In this document: one piece after another, positions 51,105 through 60,987 of the stretch
How positions within the stretch are numbered: the stretch's first letter is position 1
Layout: the number at the start of each line of letters is the position of its first letter
Assembly: GCA_001897515.1 (NCBI GenBank)
Contig: MKTA01000018.1
Span: 1-64,000, forward strand
Direction of reading: 5' to 3'
DNA: 64,000 nucleotides
Origin: Bacteroidetes bacterium 41-46
GTDB lineage: Bacteria > Bacteroidota > Bacteroidia > Bacteroidales > UBA932
Notes under the pieces: model-generated
Database searches by the model: none
Told to the model about the DNA's origin: nothing
The model's input: only the letters and a program-made list of their open reading frames with translations
Position numbers and translations under genes: made by a program

Positions 51105-52496
51105 TTAATCCTGTGTTTGGTGGAGGTATGAGTTATCTGAAAGGAGATGCTGCTTTCCGTCGTTCTCCTCTATCCTCATTGATGACGCTCCTCTCTGCTC
51201 CTCTCTTGGGGAACTGGCAGACGAACGCTCCTCCTTATTAATCATTATCTTTCTTCTAATATATGCCGGTTGGTTCTCAAGATCAACAATGTTGTCCTCT
51301 GGTGTTAAAATAAGTGCCGGTTTGCTCTTGATACTGCTTGCCGCAGTTGATATCTGGGCTGCTGGTCTGACACTCTCTTTGTTTTTCATTGGCTCGGTCT
51401 GAACCCTTGGCGAAGTTTTTATATCAATAATTACTCGCTCCGGTTGAGTCTGAGCAGGAGTCTCGTCCCCAAGAGTTACGCTCTCAACCAGTGTGCCCCC
51501 CTCTGATGAGATTTGAGGAAGAGAGTGAGTGTCAAAACCTGTTGCAACAACTGTAACACTTATAGCCTCCCCAATTTCAGGGTCGTTAACAACACCTCTT
51601 TTGAATCTCTGGACATTCTCTCCTGTGTACTCTTTAATGTAATCCATTATCTGGGAGAGTTCTGCCATTGTAAGTCCGTTATTGCTGCTTGAGGTTATAT
51701 TTACAAGCACCCCTTTAGCCGTCTTCAGGTCATAGTCATTTAACAGGGGAGATGAGAAAGCCTCCTCAACTGCTCGTATAGCTCTGTTTTCTCCTTCAGC
51801 TGTTCCAGTTCCAAGCAGTGCCATTCCGCTGTTTTGCATTATCATCTTGACATCTGCAAAATCCACATTGATAAACCCGGGCCTTGTTATTATCTCTGCT
51901 ATACCTTTTACGGCAGAGTTAAGAACGGAGTTGGATTTAGGGAATGCTTCAAATATATTGAGCTCTCCAAAAATTTTATATATCTTTTGATTGTCAATTA
52001 TAAGCAGGGAGTCCACATATTTTTCCAACTCCTTAATACCTACAATTGCTCTTTTGAGAAACTCCATCCCTTCATCTCTGAAAGGCAGAGTAACCACACC
52101 GACAGTCAAGAGATTGAGCTCTTTAGCCAGTTTTGCTATTACCGGAGCGGCACCTGTCCCTGTACCTCCACCCATTCCGGCTGTAATAAAGACCATCTCT
52201 GTCTGACCTGAAAGGGAGGCTCTGATTGTATCAATGGATTCCAGCGCAGCGCTTCTGCCCCTCTCAGGGTCACAACCGGCCCCAAGACCCTTTGCAAGAT
52301 CGTGGCCAAGCTGTATTTTTTCAGGCACAGGGCTGTTTTTCAACGCCATCGTGTCTGTGTTGCAGATCATAAAATCCACATCCTTGATGCCCTGCTGGAA
52401 CATCTGGTTGACTGCGTTTCCGCCGCCTCCGCCGACACCAATCACCTTTATGATTGAGCCGCTGGACTCCCAGTTAACCGGTATGTAATCTTTCAT
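51105..52496 (-). CDS. ftsZ: Cell division protein FtsZ
   Basis: 463 residues from MKDYIPVNW. Tubulin-like GTPase of the Z ring. The G-box GGGTGTGAAP near residues 109-118, IGVGGGGGNAVN near 19-30 and GENVQRFKRGVVNDPEIG-type core end mark the GTPase part, which closes near residue 325. A long disordered linker (about 325-440) leads to the tip DNSYLHQTQD, a typical Bacteroidetes C-terminal peptide that would bind FtsA. A GTG at 52502 adds two residues and overlaps the ftsA stop; the ATG is preferred. Confidence 0.97.
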   Translation of the reverse strand: MKDYIPVNWESSGSIIKVIGVGGGGGNAVNQMFQQGIKDVDFMICNTDTMALKNSPVPEKIQLGHDLAKGLGAGCDPERGRSAALESIDTIRASLSGQTEMVFITAGMGGGTGTGAAPVIAKLAKELNLLTVGVVTLPFRDEGMEFLKRAIVGIKELEKYVDSLLIIDNQKIYKIFGELNIFEAFPKSNSVLNSAVKGIAEIITRPGFINVDFADVKMIMQNSGMALLGTGTAEGENRAIRAVEEAFSSPLLNDYDLKTAKGVLVNITSSSNNGLTMAELSQIMDYIKEYTGENVQRFKRGVVNDPEIGEAISVTVVATGFDTHSLPQISSEGGTLVESVTLGDETPAQTQPERVIIDIKTSPRVQTEPMKNKESVRPAAQISTAASSIKSKPALILTPEDNIVDLENQPAYIRRKIMINKEERSSASSPREEQRGASSMRIEENDGKQHLLSDNSYLHQTQD

Positions 52497-52501
52497 TTCC
52501 A

Positions 52502-53842
52502 CTATGCTTCGTTATTCTCAGAGTCAAAGAAGGTGCTCATAATCTCCAGGAAGCTCTTCCTCTTCTCTTTAGTAATTACTTTTTTCCTTTTATTTTCCGG
52601 CTCAGCCGACCTGACCTGTACAGTCTCCAGCTCCTCCTGAGGGAATAGCATCGGGTCAACCATTACATTGCCACTCTCCATTTCATTAATCCTCTCAATT
52701 GCCTTTTCGCAGCCGTAAATCAGGAGCCCTACAGCTGTTGACGAGCTGGGTTTATTAACAGCTTCCGGAGAGTCAAATGTAATATTATTCTGTGGAGAGG
52801 CAATCCTTGTATTGTATCCTGTTTTGTAAGTCACATAATTACAGATGTGTGCAAGATTAGAGCCCCCGCCTGTAAGAACTATTCCACCATGCAGTTTGTC
52901 CTGATATCCCGACCTCTCAATCTCGTACATTATTGCCTCAACAATCTCGGCAACCCTTGCCTCAATAATGCTTGCTATAACTTTAAATGAGACCTCTCTT
53001 GAGTTTGTCCCGTTTACTCCAGGGATAATTACTGTTTTATTATCCGGAGCATACTCAGTAATGCATGATCCATACTGAATCTTCATCTGCTCAGCATTTC
53101 TGGTTGAAACACCGCATCCCTGTTTCAGATCCTCAGTAATTGAATTTCCCCCGAACGGAATAACGGCAGTGTGTCTGATGATATTATTTTCTATGATAAG
53201 AAGATCGGTTGTTCCACCGCCGATATCTATCATAGCAACACCTGTCTCCATCTCCTCCTCTGACAACACAGCAAGTGCAGAGGCTACAGGTTCCAGAACG
53301 AGCTCTTTAAGTTTTAAACCGGCTCTTGTAATAACAGATTTACTATGTTCAGCAGAGTTAGTTCTTCCTATAAATAGCTTATAGTTGCCCTCAACCTGAC
53401 TTCCAACCATACCCACAACCTCTGTTTGGCCAATATGGTCGTCAACATTGTAGCTTTGAGGAATTACATGAAGAATCTTTTCACCTGCATTTACACGAGT
53501 CTTGTACATCTCCTCGGTCATGTCGTCTATCTCCTCCTGAGTGATGAGATTATCCGGCCTCTGACGATTCCTTTTGCAACCCTCGTCAGAGCACCTTATG
53601 TGCTGTCCGGCAATACCCACGTAGACCTCTTTTATGTCAACATTACAATCCTGTTTGATGCCATCAAGTGTTGGCATAAGAGAGTCCAGTACATTCTGTA
53701 TGTTCACTACCTCTCCTCTCATTATCCCTTTTGAAGGGGTTTCGCGAAAAGCAATAATTTTGTATCCGGATTCGCTTTTCTCTCCTACCAGGCTGACAAC
53801 CTTTGTTGTCCCGAGGTCTATTGCTGCTGTGTAAGTCTTCAT
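52502..53842 (-). CDS. ftsA: Cell division protein FtsA
   Basis: 446 residues, actin-like ATPase that ties FtsZ to the membrane. IDLGTTKVVSLVGE (residues 8-21), the 1C domain with VYVGIAGQHIRC, MIDIGGGTTDLLIIE and VLTGGGSNL are intact. The C-terminus is basic and ends with FLEIMSTFFDSENNEA, the amphipathic membrane helix. Start overlaps ftsQ by 4 bp. Confidence 0.96.
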   Translation of the reverse strand: MKTYTAAIDLGTTKVVSLVGEKSESGYKIIAFRETPSKGIMRGEVVNIQNVLDSLMPTLDGIKQDCNVDIKEVYVGIAGQHIRCSDEGCKRNRQRPDNLITQEEIDDMTEEMYKTRVNAGEKILHVIPQSYNVDDHIGQTEVVGMVGSQVEGNYKLFIGRTNSAEHSKSVITRAGLKLKELVLEPVASALAVLSEEEMETGVAMIDIGGGTTDLLIIENNIIRHTAVIPFGGNSITEDLKQGCGVSTRNAEQMKIQYGSCITEYAPDNKTVIIPGVNGTNSREVSFKVIASIIEARVAEIVEAIMYEIERSGYQDKLHGGIVLTGGGSNLAHICNYVTYKTGYNTRIASPQNNITFDSPEAVNKPSSSTAVGLLIYGCEKAIERINEMESGNVMVDPMLFPQEELETVQVRSAEPENKRKKVITKEKRKSFLEIMSTFFDSENNEA

Positions 53843-54669
53843 ATATTCAGGTTTTTTTCAATATTTGTCTTGTTATCTTTATAATCTTTTCTTTTTGTGC
53901 AAACTATCTGGTCTTCATATTGCAGACTGATACTACTGTATTTATCCCATCCGGCATTTGGAATAATATGCTCATAAAATGCCGCAAGCCTCTTAAATTT
54001 CTCTTCAACATTATCAGGTTTGCCAAAAACTATAATATGCTGTCCAACTCTTGGTATAATATGCAGATCTCCCTTTTCGTCAATATCTATCTGCTCTACC
54101 TGAGCGTCAATAAGGTCGTTATTATCAATAAAATTGCCCAGGTATAGCATCTTGTTGCTCCAATCTCTGTTTTCCTTAATCCGGCCTCTGTATCCGGGTA
54201 CAATTGAGAGGGGGATATGTCCTGTTACAACCGGTACGTATGATGTAAATGTCTTTACCAACGGGAATATGTATCCGGTTTCATCCATGTAGAATCCTCC
54301 GTTTGCTGTCTCAAGTCTTAATACGGGACGTCTTTGCTGAACCTTTACATACATTGTTCCTGCGCCGTTATAGTTTACCTGTGAGACCCTTACCGCTGTC
54401 CTGTTATTGAGCAGCTGCTCAAGTTCAAACAGATTAATGTGTCTGATTTTACTTTCACCTGCAGTAATGCCCTGTTCACGGATAAGTTCGCTTATCTCCT
54501 CAATGCTCACAAATCTGTTAACGGCACTATCAAGAATTGAGATCTCAATTCTTTTACAGATTACCTTCGCACTCTCCCTTTTTTCCAGTGTTCCGGAGAG
54601 CACAAAATAGGCAACCAATGCCGCAACGAGCATAAAGTATCCGGTATATATGGCTATCCTTTTAAACAT
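53839..54669 (-). CDS. ftsQ: Cell division protein FtsQ
   Basis: 276 residues. One membrane helix at about 7-27, then a POTRA-like domain (RIEISILDSAVNRFVSIEEISELI...) and the beta domain. Sequence conservation in FtsQ is low; the assignment rests on topology, length and position between murC and ftsA. The cytoplasmic N-terminus is only about six residues. Overlaps murC by 8 bp. Confidence 0.88.
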   Translation of the reverse strand: MFKRIAIYTGYFMLVAALVAYFVLSGTLEKRESAKVICKRIEISILDSAVNRFVSIEEISELIREQGITAGESKIRHINLFELEQLLNNRTAVRVSQVNYNGAGTMYVKVQQRRPVLRLETANGGFYMDETGYIFPLVKTFTSYVPVVTGHIPLSIVPGYRGRIKENRDWSNKMLYLGNFIDNNDLIDAQVEQIDIDEKGDLHIIPRVGQHIIVFGKPDNVEEKFKRLAAFYEHIIPNAGWDKYSSISLQYEDQIVCTKRKDYKDNKTNIEKNLNI

Positions 54670-56035
54670 TATATCTCTTTTTCAATGCCTCTCTCAATGG
54701 CTCAATAAATCTGTCAATATCTCCTGCTCCAAATGTAATAAGTATGTCTGGATCAATATTATCCACGCAGGACATTAAATCTTCTTTATTCACCATCCTC
54801 TTTTTACTAAGCAACATCTTGTTAAATATTATCTCCGAGGAGACCCCTTCAATAGGCAACTCTCTGGCGGGATAAATATCCATCAGCAGCAGCTCGTCCA
54901 GCATATCAAGACTTGCAGCAAACTCCTCTGCAAAGTCTCTTGTTCTGGTATACAGATGAGGCTGAAACACTCCTGTCAGCTTTCTGTTTGGGAAAATGTT
55001 CCTTATTGAGGTAATAGCTGCTGATATCTCTCTGGGGTGATGAGCATAATCGTCAATATATGCAATCTTTGGGGTGTTGATATGTATGTCAAATCGTCTC
55101 TCAACGCCTGCAAATGTAGAGAGTGCTCTGCGAACCTGCTCCTCGTTCACTCCGTTTAAAAGTGCTGCGGCAGAGGCGGCTATTCCGTTCTCTACGTTTA
55201 CCCAGCCTGGTATGCCCACCCTGCAATCATCAATTCTTCCTCTGGGATGAACAAGAGTAAAGCTAAAGTATCCACCATCCAGTGCTTTTATATTATCTGC
55301 ATGAAAATCACCACCTTCGTCAAAAGAGTATGTGTAACTCTTAACGCCCTCTGAGAGTTGCGCATTTAGCCCAATGTTGTGTTTGATGATTAAATCTCCT
55401 CCCGGTTTTATCTGAGATGCGAATGCTGCAAATGCCTCCTTAATGCTGGAGTGATCTCCGTATATATCCAGATGGTCTGCATCTGTAGAGGTGATTATTG
55501 CACTTTTTGGCCATAGCTGTAAGAAAGACCTGTCAAACTCATCAGCCTCAGCTACCAGCCACTCACTTTTTGAAAGAAGCAGGTTTGTATGGTAGTTTTT
55601 TGATATCCCCCCAAGAAAAGCTGTGCAGCCATTTCCGGAGGAGGTTATGATATGGGCCAGCATGGTAGAGGTAGAGGTTTTACCATGAGTTCCAGCAACG
55701 GCAAGGGCAACCTTTGAGGCAGCTATTTCGCCAAGAGCAAGAGATCTCTTTACAAGTCTGTAACCTTGCTCTGTGAACCATTTCAATTCACTCATCCCGG
55801 ATGGTACTGCGGGTGTGTATATTATCAGTGAGTTCTCAATATCTTCCTTTATACATTCAGGTACCAGATCTATAGAGTCTTCATAGTGTATGGTAATACC
55901 CTCTCTCTCCAGCTCCGCAGTGATTTTACTTAGAGTTTTGTCATAACCAGCTACGAATGAGCCTGCGTGATTGTAATATCTCGCAAGAGCACTCATCCCT
56001 ATACCCCCAATACCTATCAGATATACGTTTCTCAT
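54662..56035 (-). CDS. murC: UDP-N-acetylmuramate-L-alanine ligase
   Basis: 457 residues. Adds the first L-Ala to UDP-MurNAc. GIGGIGMSALARY (residues 7-19), the ATP loop AVAGTHGKTSTSTML and IDDYAHHPREI are exact MurC motifs. Start overlaps the murG stop by four bases. Confidence 0.97.
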   Translation of the reverse strand: MRNVYLIGIGGIGMSALARYYNHAGSFVAGYDKTLSKITAELEREGITIHYEDSIDLVPECIKEDIENSLIIYTPAVPSGMSELKWFTEQGYRLVKRSLALGEIAASKVALAVAGTHGKTSTSTMLAHIITSSGNGCTAFLGGISKNYHTNLLLSKSEWLVAEADEFDRSFLQLWPKSAIITSTDADHLDIYGDHSSIKEAFAAFASQIKPGGDLIIKHNIGLNAQLSEGVKSYTYSFDEGGDFHADNIKALDGGYFSFTLVHPRGRIDDCRVGIPGWVNVENGIAASAAALLNGVNEEQVRRALSTFAGVERRFDIHINTPKIAYIDDYAHHPREISAAITSIRNIFPNRKLTGVFQPHLYTRTRDFAEEFAASLDMLDELLLMDIYPARELPIEGVSSEIIFNKMLLSKKRMVNKEDLMSCVDNIDPDILITFGAGDIDRFIEPLREALKKRYNV

Positions 56036-57147
56036 CTCGCTTTTCGTATAAGTTTAAATAGCTCGTTTACAATAACAGAGGCTGCGTCGGTATAAGCCAG
56101 CTGTTTAATCTTCTCCTCTAAATCCTCTATTCTCCCTTTGTCAGCCAGCAGCTCAGTAGCTGTACTCATAAGATAAACAGGTGCCTCCTCATCTTTTATC
56201 ATCATTGCCGCACCTCTTTTTACCAGAGTCATTGCGTTGTGAGTCTGATGGTCCTCAGCCACCATTGGTGAGGGTACAAAAATGCAAGCTTTTCCTGCAA
56301 TACTAAGTTCAGATATGGTGCCTGCGCCGGCCCTGGTTATTATAACATCAGCAGCGGCAATAGCCAGGTCCATCCTGTCAATAAATGCAAGGTGAGTGAT
56401 ATAGTCTCTTTGGTTTTGAGACATAAATAGATCAATCTCCTCTTTATAGTATTTTCCTGTTTGCCAGATTATCTTGAAGTCGCTGTCAGGATTCGTTAAT
56501 ATCCACTCTTTGACTGCATTATTAAGAGTTCTTGCACCAAGGCTGCCTCCGGTTACCAATAGTACTCTCCTCTCATTTGATATTCTGAAAAATTCGCGCC
56601 CCTCCCTCTTTAACTCAGGAGTTGTCAGTTTTATTTGCTCTCTAACTGGATTTCCCGTTACCAGAATCTTATCCTCCGGGAAGAATCGGCCCATACCCTC
56701 GTATGCTGTGCATATAACAGAGGCTTTTTTTGAAAGGATTCTGTTTGCAAGCCCGGCATATGAATTCTGCTCCTGAATCAGGTACGGGATATTGCGTCTT
56801 CCCGCCATATATAGCAGAGGAGCACTTGCATAGCCACCTACTCCAACCACAGCATCCGGCTTAAACCTCTCCAAAATCTTTCCGGCCATTTTCAGACTCT
56901 TTAAAGTTTTGAAGGGGAGCAGCAGATTTGAAAGCGAAAACCTCCTTTTAAGTCCGGCTACAGGAAGCCCCTCTATGGGGTAACCTGCCTGAGGCACCCT
57001 CTCCATCTCCATTTTTCCTAATGCTCCCACAAAGAGAATCTCTGAATCGGGTTCACGCCTTCTGATCTCATTTGCAATGGATATTGCCGGGAAGATGTGT
57101 CCTCCTGTACCGCCTCCGCTTATTATAATCTTTTTAACTCTGTTCAT
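56032..57147 (-). CDS. murG: UDP-GlcNAc:lipid I GlcNAc transferase MurG
   Basis: 371 residues from MNRVKKIIISGGGTGGHIFPAIS. Makes lipid II on the inner face of the membrane. ISGGGTGGHIFPAISIA and GVGGYASAPLLYMA, and late AGAGTISELSIAGKACIFVPSP are the donor-binding motifs. The longer frame to 57207 overlaps ftsW; ATG 57147 overlaps the ftsW stop by four bases and is preferred. Confidence 0.97.
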   Translation of the reverse strand: MNRVKKIIISGGGTGGHIFPAISIANEIRRREPDSEILFVGALGKMEMERVPQAGYPIEGLPVAGLKRRFSLSNLLLPFKTLKSLKMAGKILERFKPDAVVGVGGYASAPLLYMAGRRNIPYLIQEQNSYAGLANRILSKKASVICTAYEGMGRFFPEDKILVTGNPVREQIKLTTPELKREGREFFRISNERRVLLVTGGSLGARTLNNAVKEWILTNPDSDFKIIWQTGKYYKEEIDLFMSQNQRDYITHLAFIDRMDLAIAAADVIITRAGAGTISELSIAGKACIFVPSPMVAEDHQTHNAMTLVKRGAAMMIKDEEAPVYLMSTATELLADKGRIEDLEEKIKQLAYTDAASVIVNELFKLIRKAR

Positions 57148-58361
57148 AACTCTATGGCCTCCTCTCCCTCTGTCAACTCTTCTGTTTTTTGAGGCTGAAC
57201 TGCACATTTACTGTTCTCTACACTTCTGCTTACAGCCAATATGATTCCAAAGGCTGAACTCATAATAATAAGTGAGGTTCCCCCAAGGCTTATAAGAGGC
57301 AGGGTGTGTCCCGTGACAGGGAGTATGCTGACATTTACGAGTATGTGAAGCATTGCCTGTGATGTAATTAAGAGTCCCAGTCCAATAACAGTAATGGCCG
57401 AAAATATTTTTGTGCACCCCCTTGCAATGGCAATGCACCGGTATAGAAACCAGAGGTACAACATAAGTATTGCTACTCCTCCTGCCAGTCCCCACTCTTC
57501 TACAATTATTGAGTAGATGAAGTCTGAGTAGGGGTGGGGGAGTACATAGCGCTGAGTACTTTTTCCGGGTCCTTTGCCAATGCCGTCAGATGAAGCTATG
57601 GCAATTTTTGCCATATCAGCCTGGAATGTTTTATCCAGAATTCTCTGCTTTTCCTGAGGAGTAAGGTGCTCCTCTATCTGTTTCTCATTTGTGAAGTTTT
57701 TAATACGTGAGACCATTGTGGCAATTCTTGGAAAGGCTCCAAATGTGAAATGAGCAATCAGCACAATTACAATTAGCCCTCCGGCAATTCCAACACTCTT
57801 CAAAAGATGTGATGCCTTAATTCCGGCTACAAGCAGAACAAGGAAAGCCAGACCACCCAATACTAGTGCTGTAGATGCGCTTCCGTTTAATATAAGGAGC
57901 AATACAATGCCTAATGGTGCAACAACCCAGATTGCAAACTCCTTGAATGTCTCAAATTTGTGATCTTCCAGGACTTTTGCCAGATACAGCATTGTTGTGA
58001 TTTTGGCAATTTCGCTGGGCTGGAATGATATTCCCAAAATTGTAATCCACCTCTCTGCGTCATTTATTTTGCTACCCATAATCATAGTCGCAGCGAGCAA
58101 ACCTATACTGACAATCAGCCCGAAATAGGAGATAAGTCTGTACCATCCCAGAGGTATTCGCGAACAGATGTAGAGAGCAGTCAAACCCAATACCACAAAC
58201 CTCAATTGTTTCATAAGGTAGAAGAATGTGCTCTTCTCCTCTCTGAATGCAAGTGAGCTGCTGGATGAATAGACTGCAGCAATAGAGATGAGCGACAGGG
58301 CAATTACAATGACCCAAATCACTTTATCTCCTTTTAATCTGTTTATGAATGTCTCTCCCAT
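57144..58361 (-). CDS. ftsW: Peptidoglycan polymerase FtsW
   Basis: 405 residues, about ten membrane helices, SEDS family glycosyltransferase. FQPSEIAKITTMLYLAKVL carries the conserved Glu, and HPYSDFIYSIIVEEWGLAGG and PVTGHTLPLISLGGTSLI are the SEDS signature parts. Works with the FtsI at 62432. Six base pairs after murD. Confidence 0.95.
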   Translation of the reverse strand: MGETFINRLKGDKVIWVIVIALSLISIAAVYSSSSSLAFREEKSTFFYLMKQLRFVVLGLTALYICSRIPLGWYRLISYFGLIVSIGLLAATMIMGSKINDAERWITILGISFQPSEIAKITTMLYLAKVLEDHKFETFKEFAIWVVAPLGIVLLLILNGSASTALVLGGLAFLVLLVAGIKASHLLKSVGIAGGLIVIVLIAHFTFGAFPRIATMVSRIKNFTNEKQIEEHLTPQEKQRILDKTFQADMAKIAIASSDGIGKGPGKSTQRYVLPHPYSDFIYSIIVEEWGLAGGVAILMLYLWFLYRCIAIARGCTKIFSAITVIGLGLLITSQAMLHILVNVSILPVTGHTLPLISLGGTSLIIMSSAFGIILAVSRSVENSKCAVQPQKTEELTEGEEAIEL

Positions 58362-58366
58362 ATCAG

Positions 58367-59701
58367 TTATAGTGAGGCTACAGCCTCTTTGAATTGTTTC
58401 CCTCTGTCTTCATAATTTCTGAAAAGATCAAAACTTGCGCAAGCTGGTGACAGCAGTACAGTCTCTCCCTGTTTTGCCACTTTGTATGCCGTTTCAACCG
58501 CCTCTTTTGCAGATTTTGCATCATAAATTTCATCAACCTTGCCTTCAAATTCTTCGTGCAATCTGGAGTTATTTACTCCAAGGCAGATAAGAACCCTCAC
58601 TTTTTCCTTTACTAGGTCGTAGAGTGGTGAATAGTCATTCCCTTTGTCTTTTCCGCCAGCAATCCAGACAACTGAGGTCTTCATGCTCTCAAGAGCATAC
58701 CATGTTGAATTTACGTTGGTTGCCTTAGAATCATTTATGTAAAGGACATTTTTAACTTTAAGGACATTTTCCAGCCTGTGTTCAACCCCTTTGAAGCTTG
58801 AAAGGCTCTCTCTTAGCACATTGTTGCTTATTTTTAACACTTTGCCCGTAATGGCAGCTGCCATTGAGTTATATATGTTGTGCTTGCCCTGCAGGGAGAG
58901 CTCGTTAACGAACATGTTGTAATCGTCGCTGTTGTAAACCACATGCATCTGCTCATCCCTCAGGAATGCCCCCTCCTCTACCTCATGTTTTTGACTAAAT
59001 GGCAACTGCTTTACCTGTAGAACAATTTTGTTCAGATGGGAGATACTTATCTCATCGTCTGCGCAGAATATGAAGCAATCCTCAGCGGACATATTTCGTG
59101 TTATTCTGAATTTTGCCTTGATATAGTTCTCCATGTTGTTGTCATACCTGTCAAGGTGGTCTGGTGTAATGTTGAGCAAAACGGCAATATCTGCCTTAAA
59201 GTCATACATTCCCTCCAGCTGAAAGCTGCTAAGTTCAAGAACATAGTAGTCAAAATTCTTTGTAGCTACCTGGAAAGCATAACTCTGTCCAATATTTCCG
59301 GCCAAACCCACATTGAGACCAGCATTTTTCATCAGAAAATAGATGATGGATGTAGTTGTCGTTTTACCATTGCTGCCGGTTATGCATATCTTTTTAGAAT
59401 TGTCGTACCTCCCTGCAAACTCAATTTCTGAAATTACCGGTATTCCCTTTGAGAAGATCTCGTCCATTATTGGAACCGTGTCGGGTATCCCCGGGCTCTT
59501 AATAACTTCGTCAGCCTCTAAAACTCTCTCTTTCGTATGCCCCCCCTCCTCATAAGGGATGTTAAACCTTTCAAGCATAGCTTTTGCATCGTCCTGAAGC
59601 ATATTACAATCAGATAAAAAGGTCTCATGCCCTTTTACCATTGCAAGAACTGCTGCTCCCACTCCGCTCTCACCTCCTCCTAAAACCACTACTTTTGACA
59701 T
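58367..59701 (-). CDS. murD: UDP-N-acetylmuramoylalanine-D-glutamate ligase
   Basis: 444 residues. Adds D-Glu. VLGGGESGVGAAVLA (residues 5-19), the ATP loop ITGSNGKTTTTSII, ELSSFQLEG and VEHRLENVLKVKNVLYINDSKATN are MurD motifs. Two base pairs after mraY. Confidence 0.97.
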   Translation of the reverse strand: MSKVVVLGGGESGVGAAVLAMVKGHETFLSDCNMLQDDAKAMLERFNIPYEEGGHTKERVLEADEVIKSPGIPDTVPIMDEIFSKGIPVISEIEFAGRYDNSKKICITGSNGKTTTTSIIYFLMKNAGLNVGLAGNIGQSYAFQVATKNFDYYVLELSSFQLEGMYDFKADIAVLLNITPDHLDRYDNNMENYIKAKFRITRNMSAEDCFIFCADDEISISHLNKIVLQVKQLPFSQKHEVEEGAFLRDEQMHVVYNSDDYNMFVNELSLQGKHNIYNSMAAAITGKVLKISNNVLRESLSSFKGVEHRLENVLKVKNVLYINDSKATNVNSTWYALESMKTSVVWIAGGKDKGNDYSPLYDLVKEKVRVLICLGVNNSRLHEEFEGKVDEIYDAKSAKEAVETAYKVAKQGETVLLSPACASFDLFRNYEDRGKQFKEAVASL

Positions 59702-59703
59702 AT

Positions 59704-60984
59704 CTATCTAATTTTCAAGGTTACTATTGAAATTACTGCAAGAATTATTGCTATTATCCAGAATCTGGCGACAATCTTTGCCTCAGGAAGTGCTCTCTTA
59801 GGTCTCTGAATAATTGACGGAATCCCCTCCTTTTGAAAGTGATGGTGAAGAGGTGCCATTTTAAAAATCCTGACCCCCTCTCCATATCTCTTTCTGGTGT
59901 ATTTAAAATAGAGTCTCTGAATTATAACAGAGAGGCTCTCCACAAAAAATATCCCGCAAAGAATAGGTATCAGAAGCTCTTTCCTGATCATAATTGCTGC
60001 AACTGCTATTATTCCTCCAATTGCCAGTGAACCAGTATCCCCCATAAATACCTGGGCAGGGTAGGAGTTATACCAAAGAAATCCCACAAGTGCCCCAATG
60101 AATGCAGCAAGTACCACTACAAGCTCACCTGTGTGTGGTATATACATGATGTTAAGATAATTGGCATAAATTATATTGCCGGAAAGATATGCAAGAACAG
60201 CAAGGGTAACCCCAACTATCGCGGATACTCCTGTAGCAAGTCCATCCATTCCGTCAGTAAGGTTTGTGCCGTTTGAAACAGCTGTTACTATGAAAATCAC
60301 TATAAGAACATATATTATCCAGCCGATTTTTTGTCCCGCTTCGCCTTTGACGGGAGATAGCCAGGCATAGTCAAACTCATTGTCTTTAACAAAAGGGATA
60401 GTTGTTTTTGTGCTCTTTTCATCTTTAAAGTACTCAACCTTATCTGTAAATCCCTCCTGAGATATCACCTCGGCATGTGCCTCTTTTACATTATTGCTAG
60501 AGGGTACCCTTACTACAGCCTGGTCACTCAGATACAGGCTTACGCCAACAATCAGTCCCAAACCAACCTGTCCAAATATTTTGAACCTTCCGTGCAAGCC
60601 CTCTTTGTTCTTCTTAAAGACCTTGATATAGTCATCCATAAAACCAATGAATCCCAGCCATACAGCTGCAAGAATCATAAGCTGAACATATATGTTTGTA
60701 AGATCACCCAGAAGAATTGCAGGTATCAGAAGGGATATCAGAATTATCAGTCCACCCATTGTCGGGGTCCCCTTTTTCTGCATTTGTCCCTCCAGCCCCA
60801 GATCGCGTATGCTTTCACCAATCTGTTTGACTGCAAGTTTGTTAATAATTCTTTTGCCTACAAACAGAGCTATCAGCATAGACAAAATCACCGCAGATAT
60901 TGCTCTGAATGAAATATACCTGAAGAGCCCCAGTCCCGGGAAGTCAACAGATCCTTGCAAATAATCAAACAAATTATATAACAT
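59704..60984 (-). CDS. mraY: Phospho-MurNAc-pentapeptide transferase MraY with insertion
   Basis: 426 residues, against about 360 in Escherichia coli. Joins the UDP-MurNAc-pentapeptide to undecaprenyl phosphate to give lipid [32 protein letters not shown] and the HHHFQKEG motif are intact. The extra part, about residues 155-217 (DNA near 60334-60522), lies in a periplasmic loop and is mostly hydrophilic; it is a lineage feature of Bacteroidetes as far as I recall. Confidence 0.96.
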   Translation of the reverse strand: MLYNLFDYLQGSVDFPGLGLFRYISFRAISAVILSMLIALFVGKRIINKLAVKQIGESIRDLGLEGQMQKKGTPTMGGLIILISLLIPAILLGDLTNIYVQLMILAAVWLGFIGFMDDYIKVFKKNKEGLHGRFKIFGQVGLGLIVGVSLYLSDQAVVRVPSSNNVKEAHAEVISQEGFTDKVEYFKDEKSTKTTIPFVKDNEFDYAWLSPVKGEAGQKIGWIIYVLIVIFIVTAVSNGTNLTDGMDGLATGVSAIVGVTLAVLAYLSGNIIYANYLNIMYIPHTGELVVVLAAFIGALVGFLWYNSYPAQVFMGDTGSLAIGGIIAVAAIMIRKELLIPILCGIFFVESLSVIIQRLYFKYTRKRYGEGVRIFKMAPLHHHFQKEGIPSIIQRPKRALPEAKIVARFWIIAIILAVISIVTLKIR

Positions 60985-60987
60985 AAC

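Noticed and set aside
57148-57207. N-terminal extension of MurG
   Set aside because: Lies inside ftsW; the ATG at 57147 overlaps the ftsW stop codon in the manner of the rest of the cluster.
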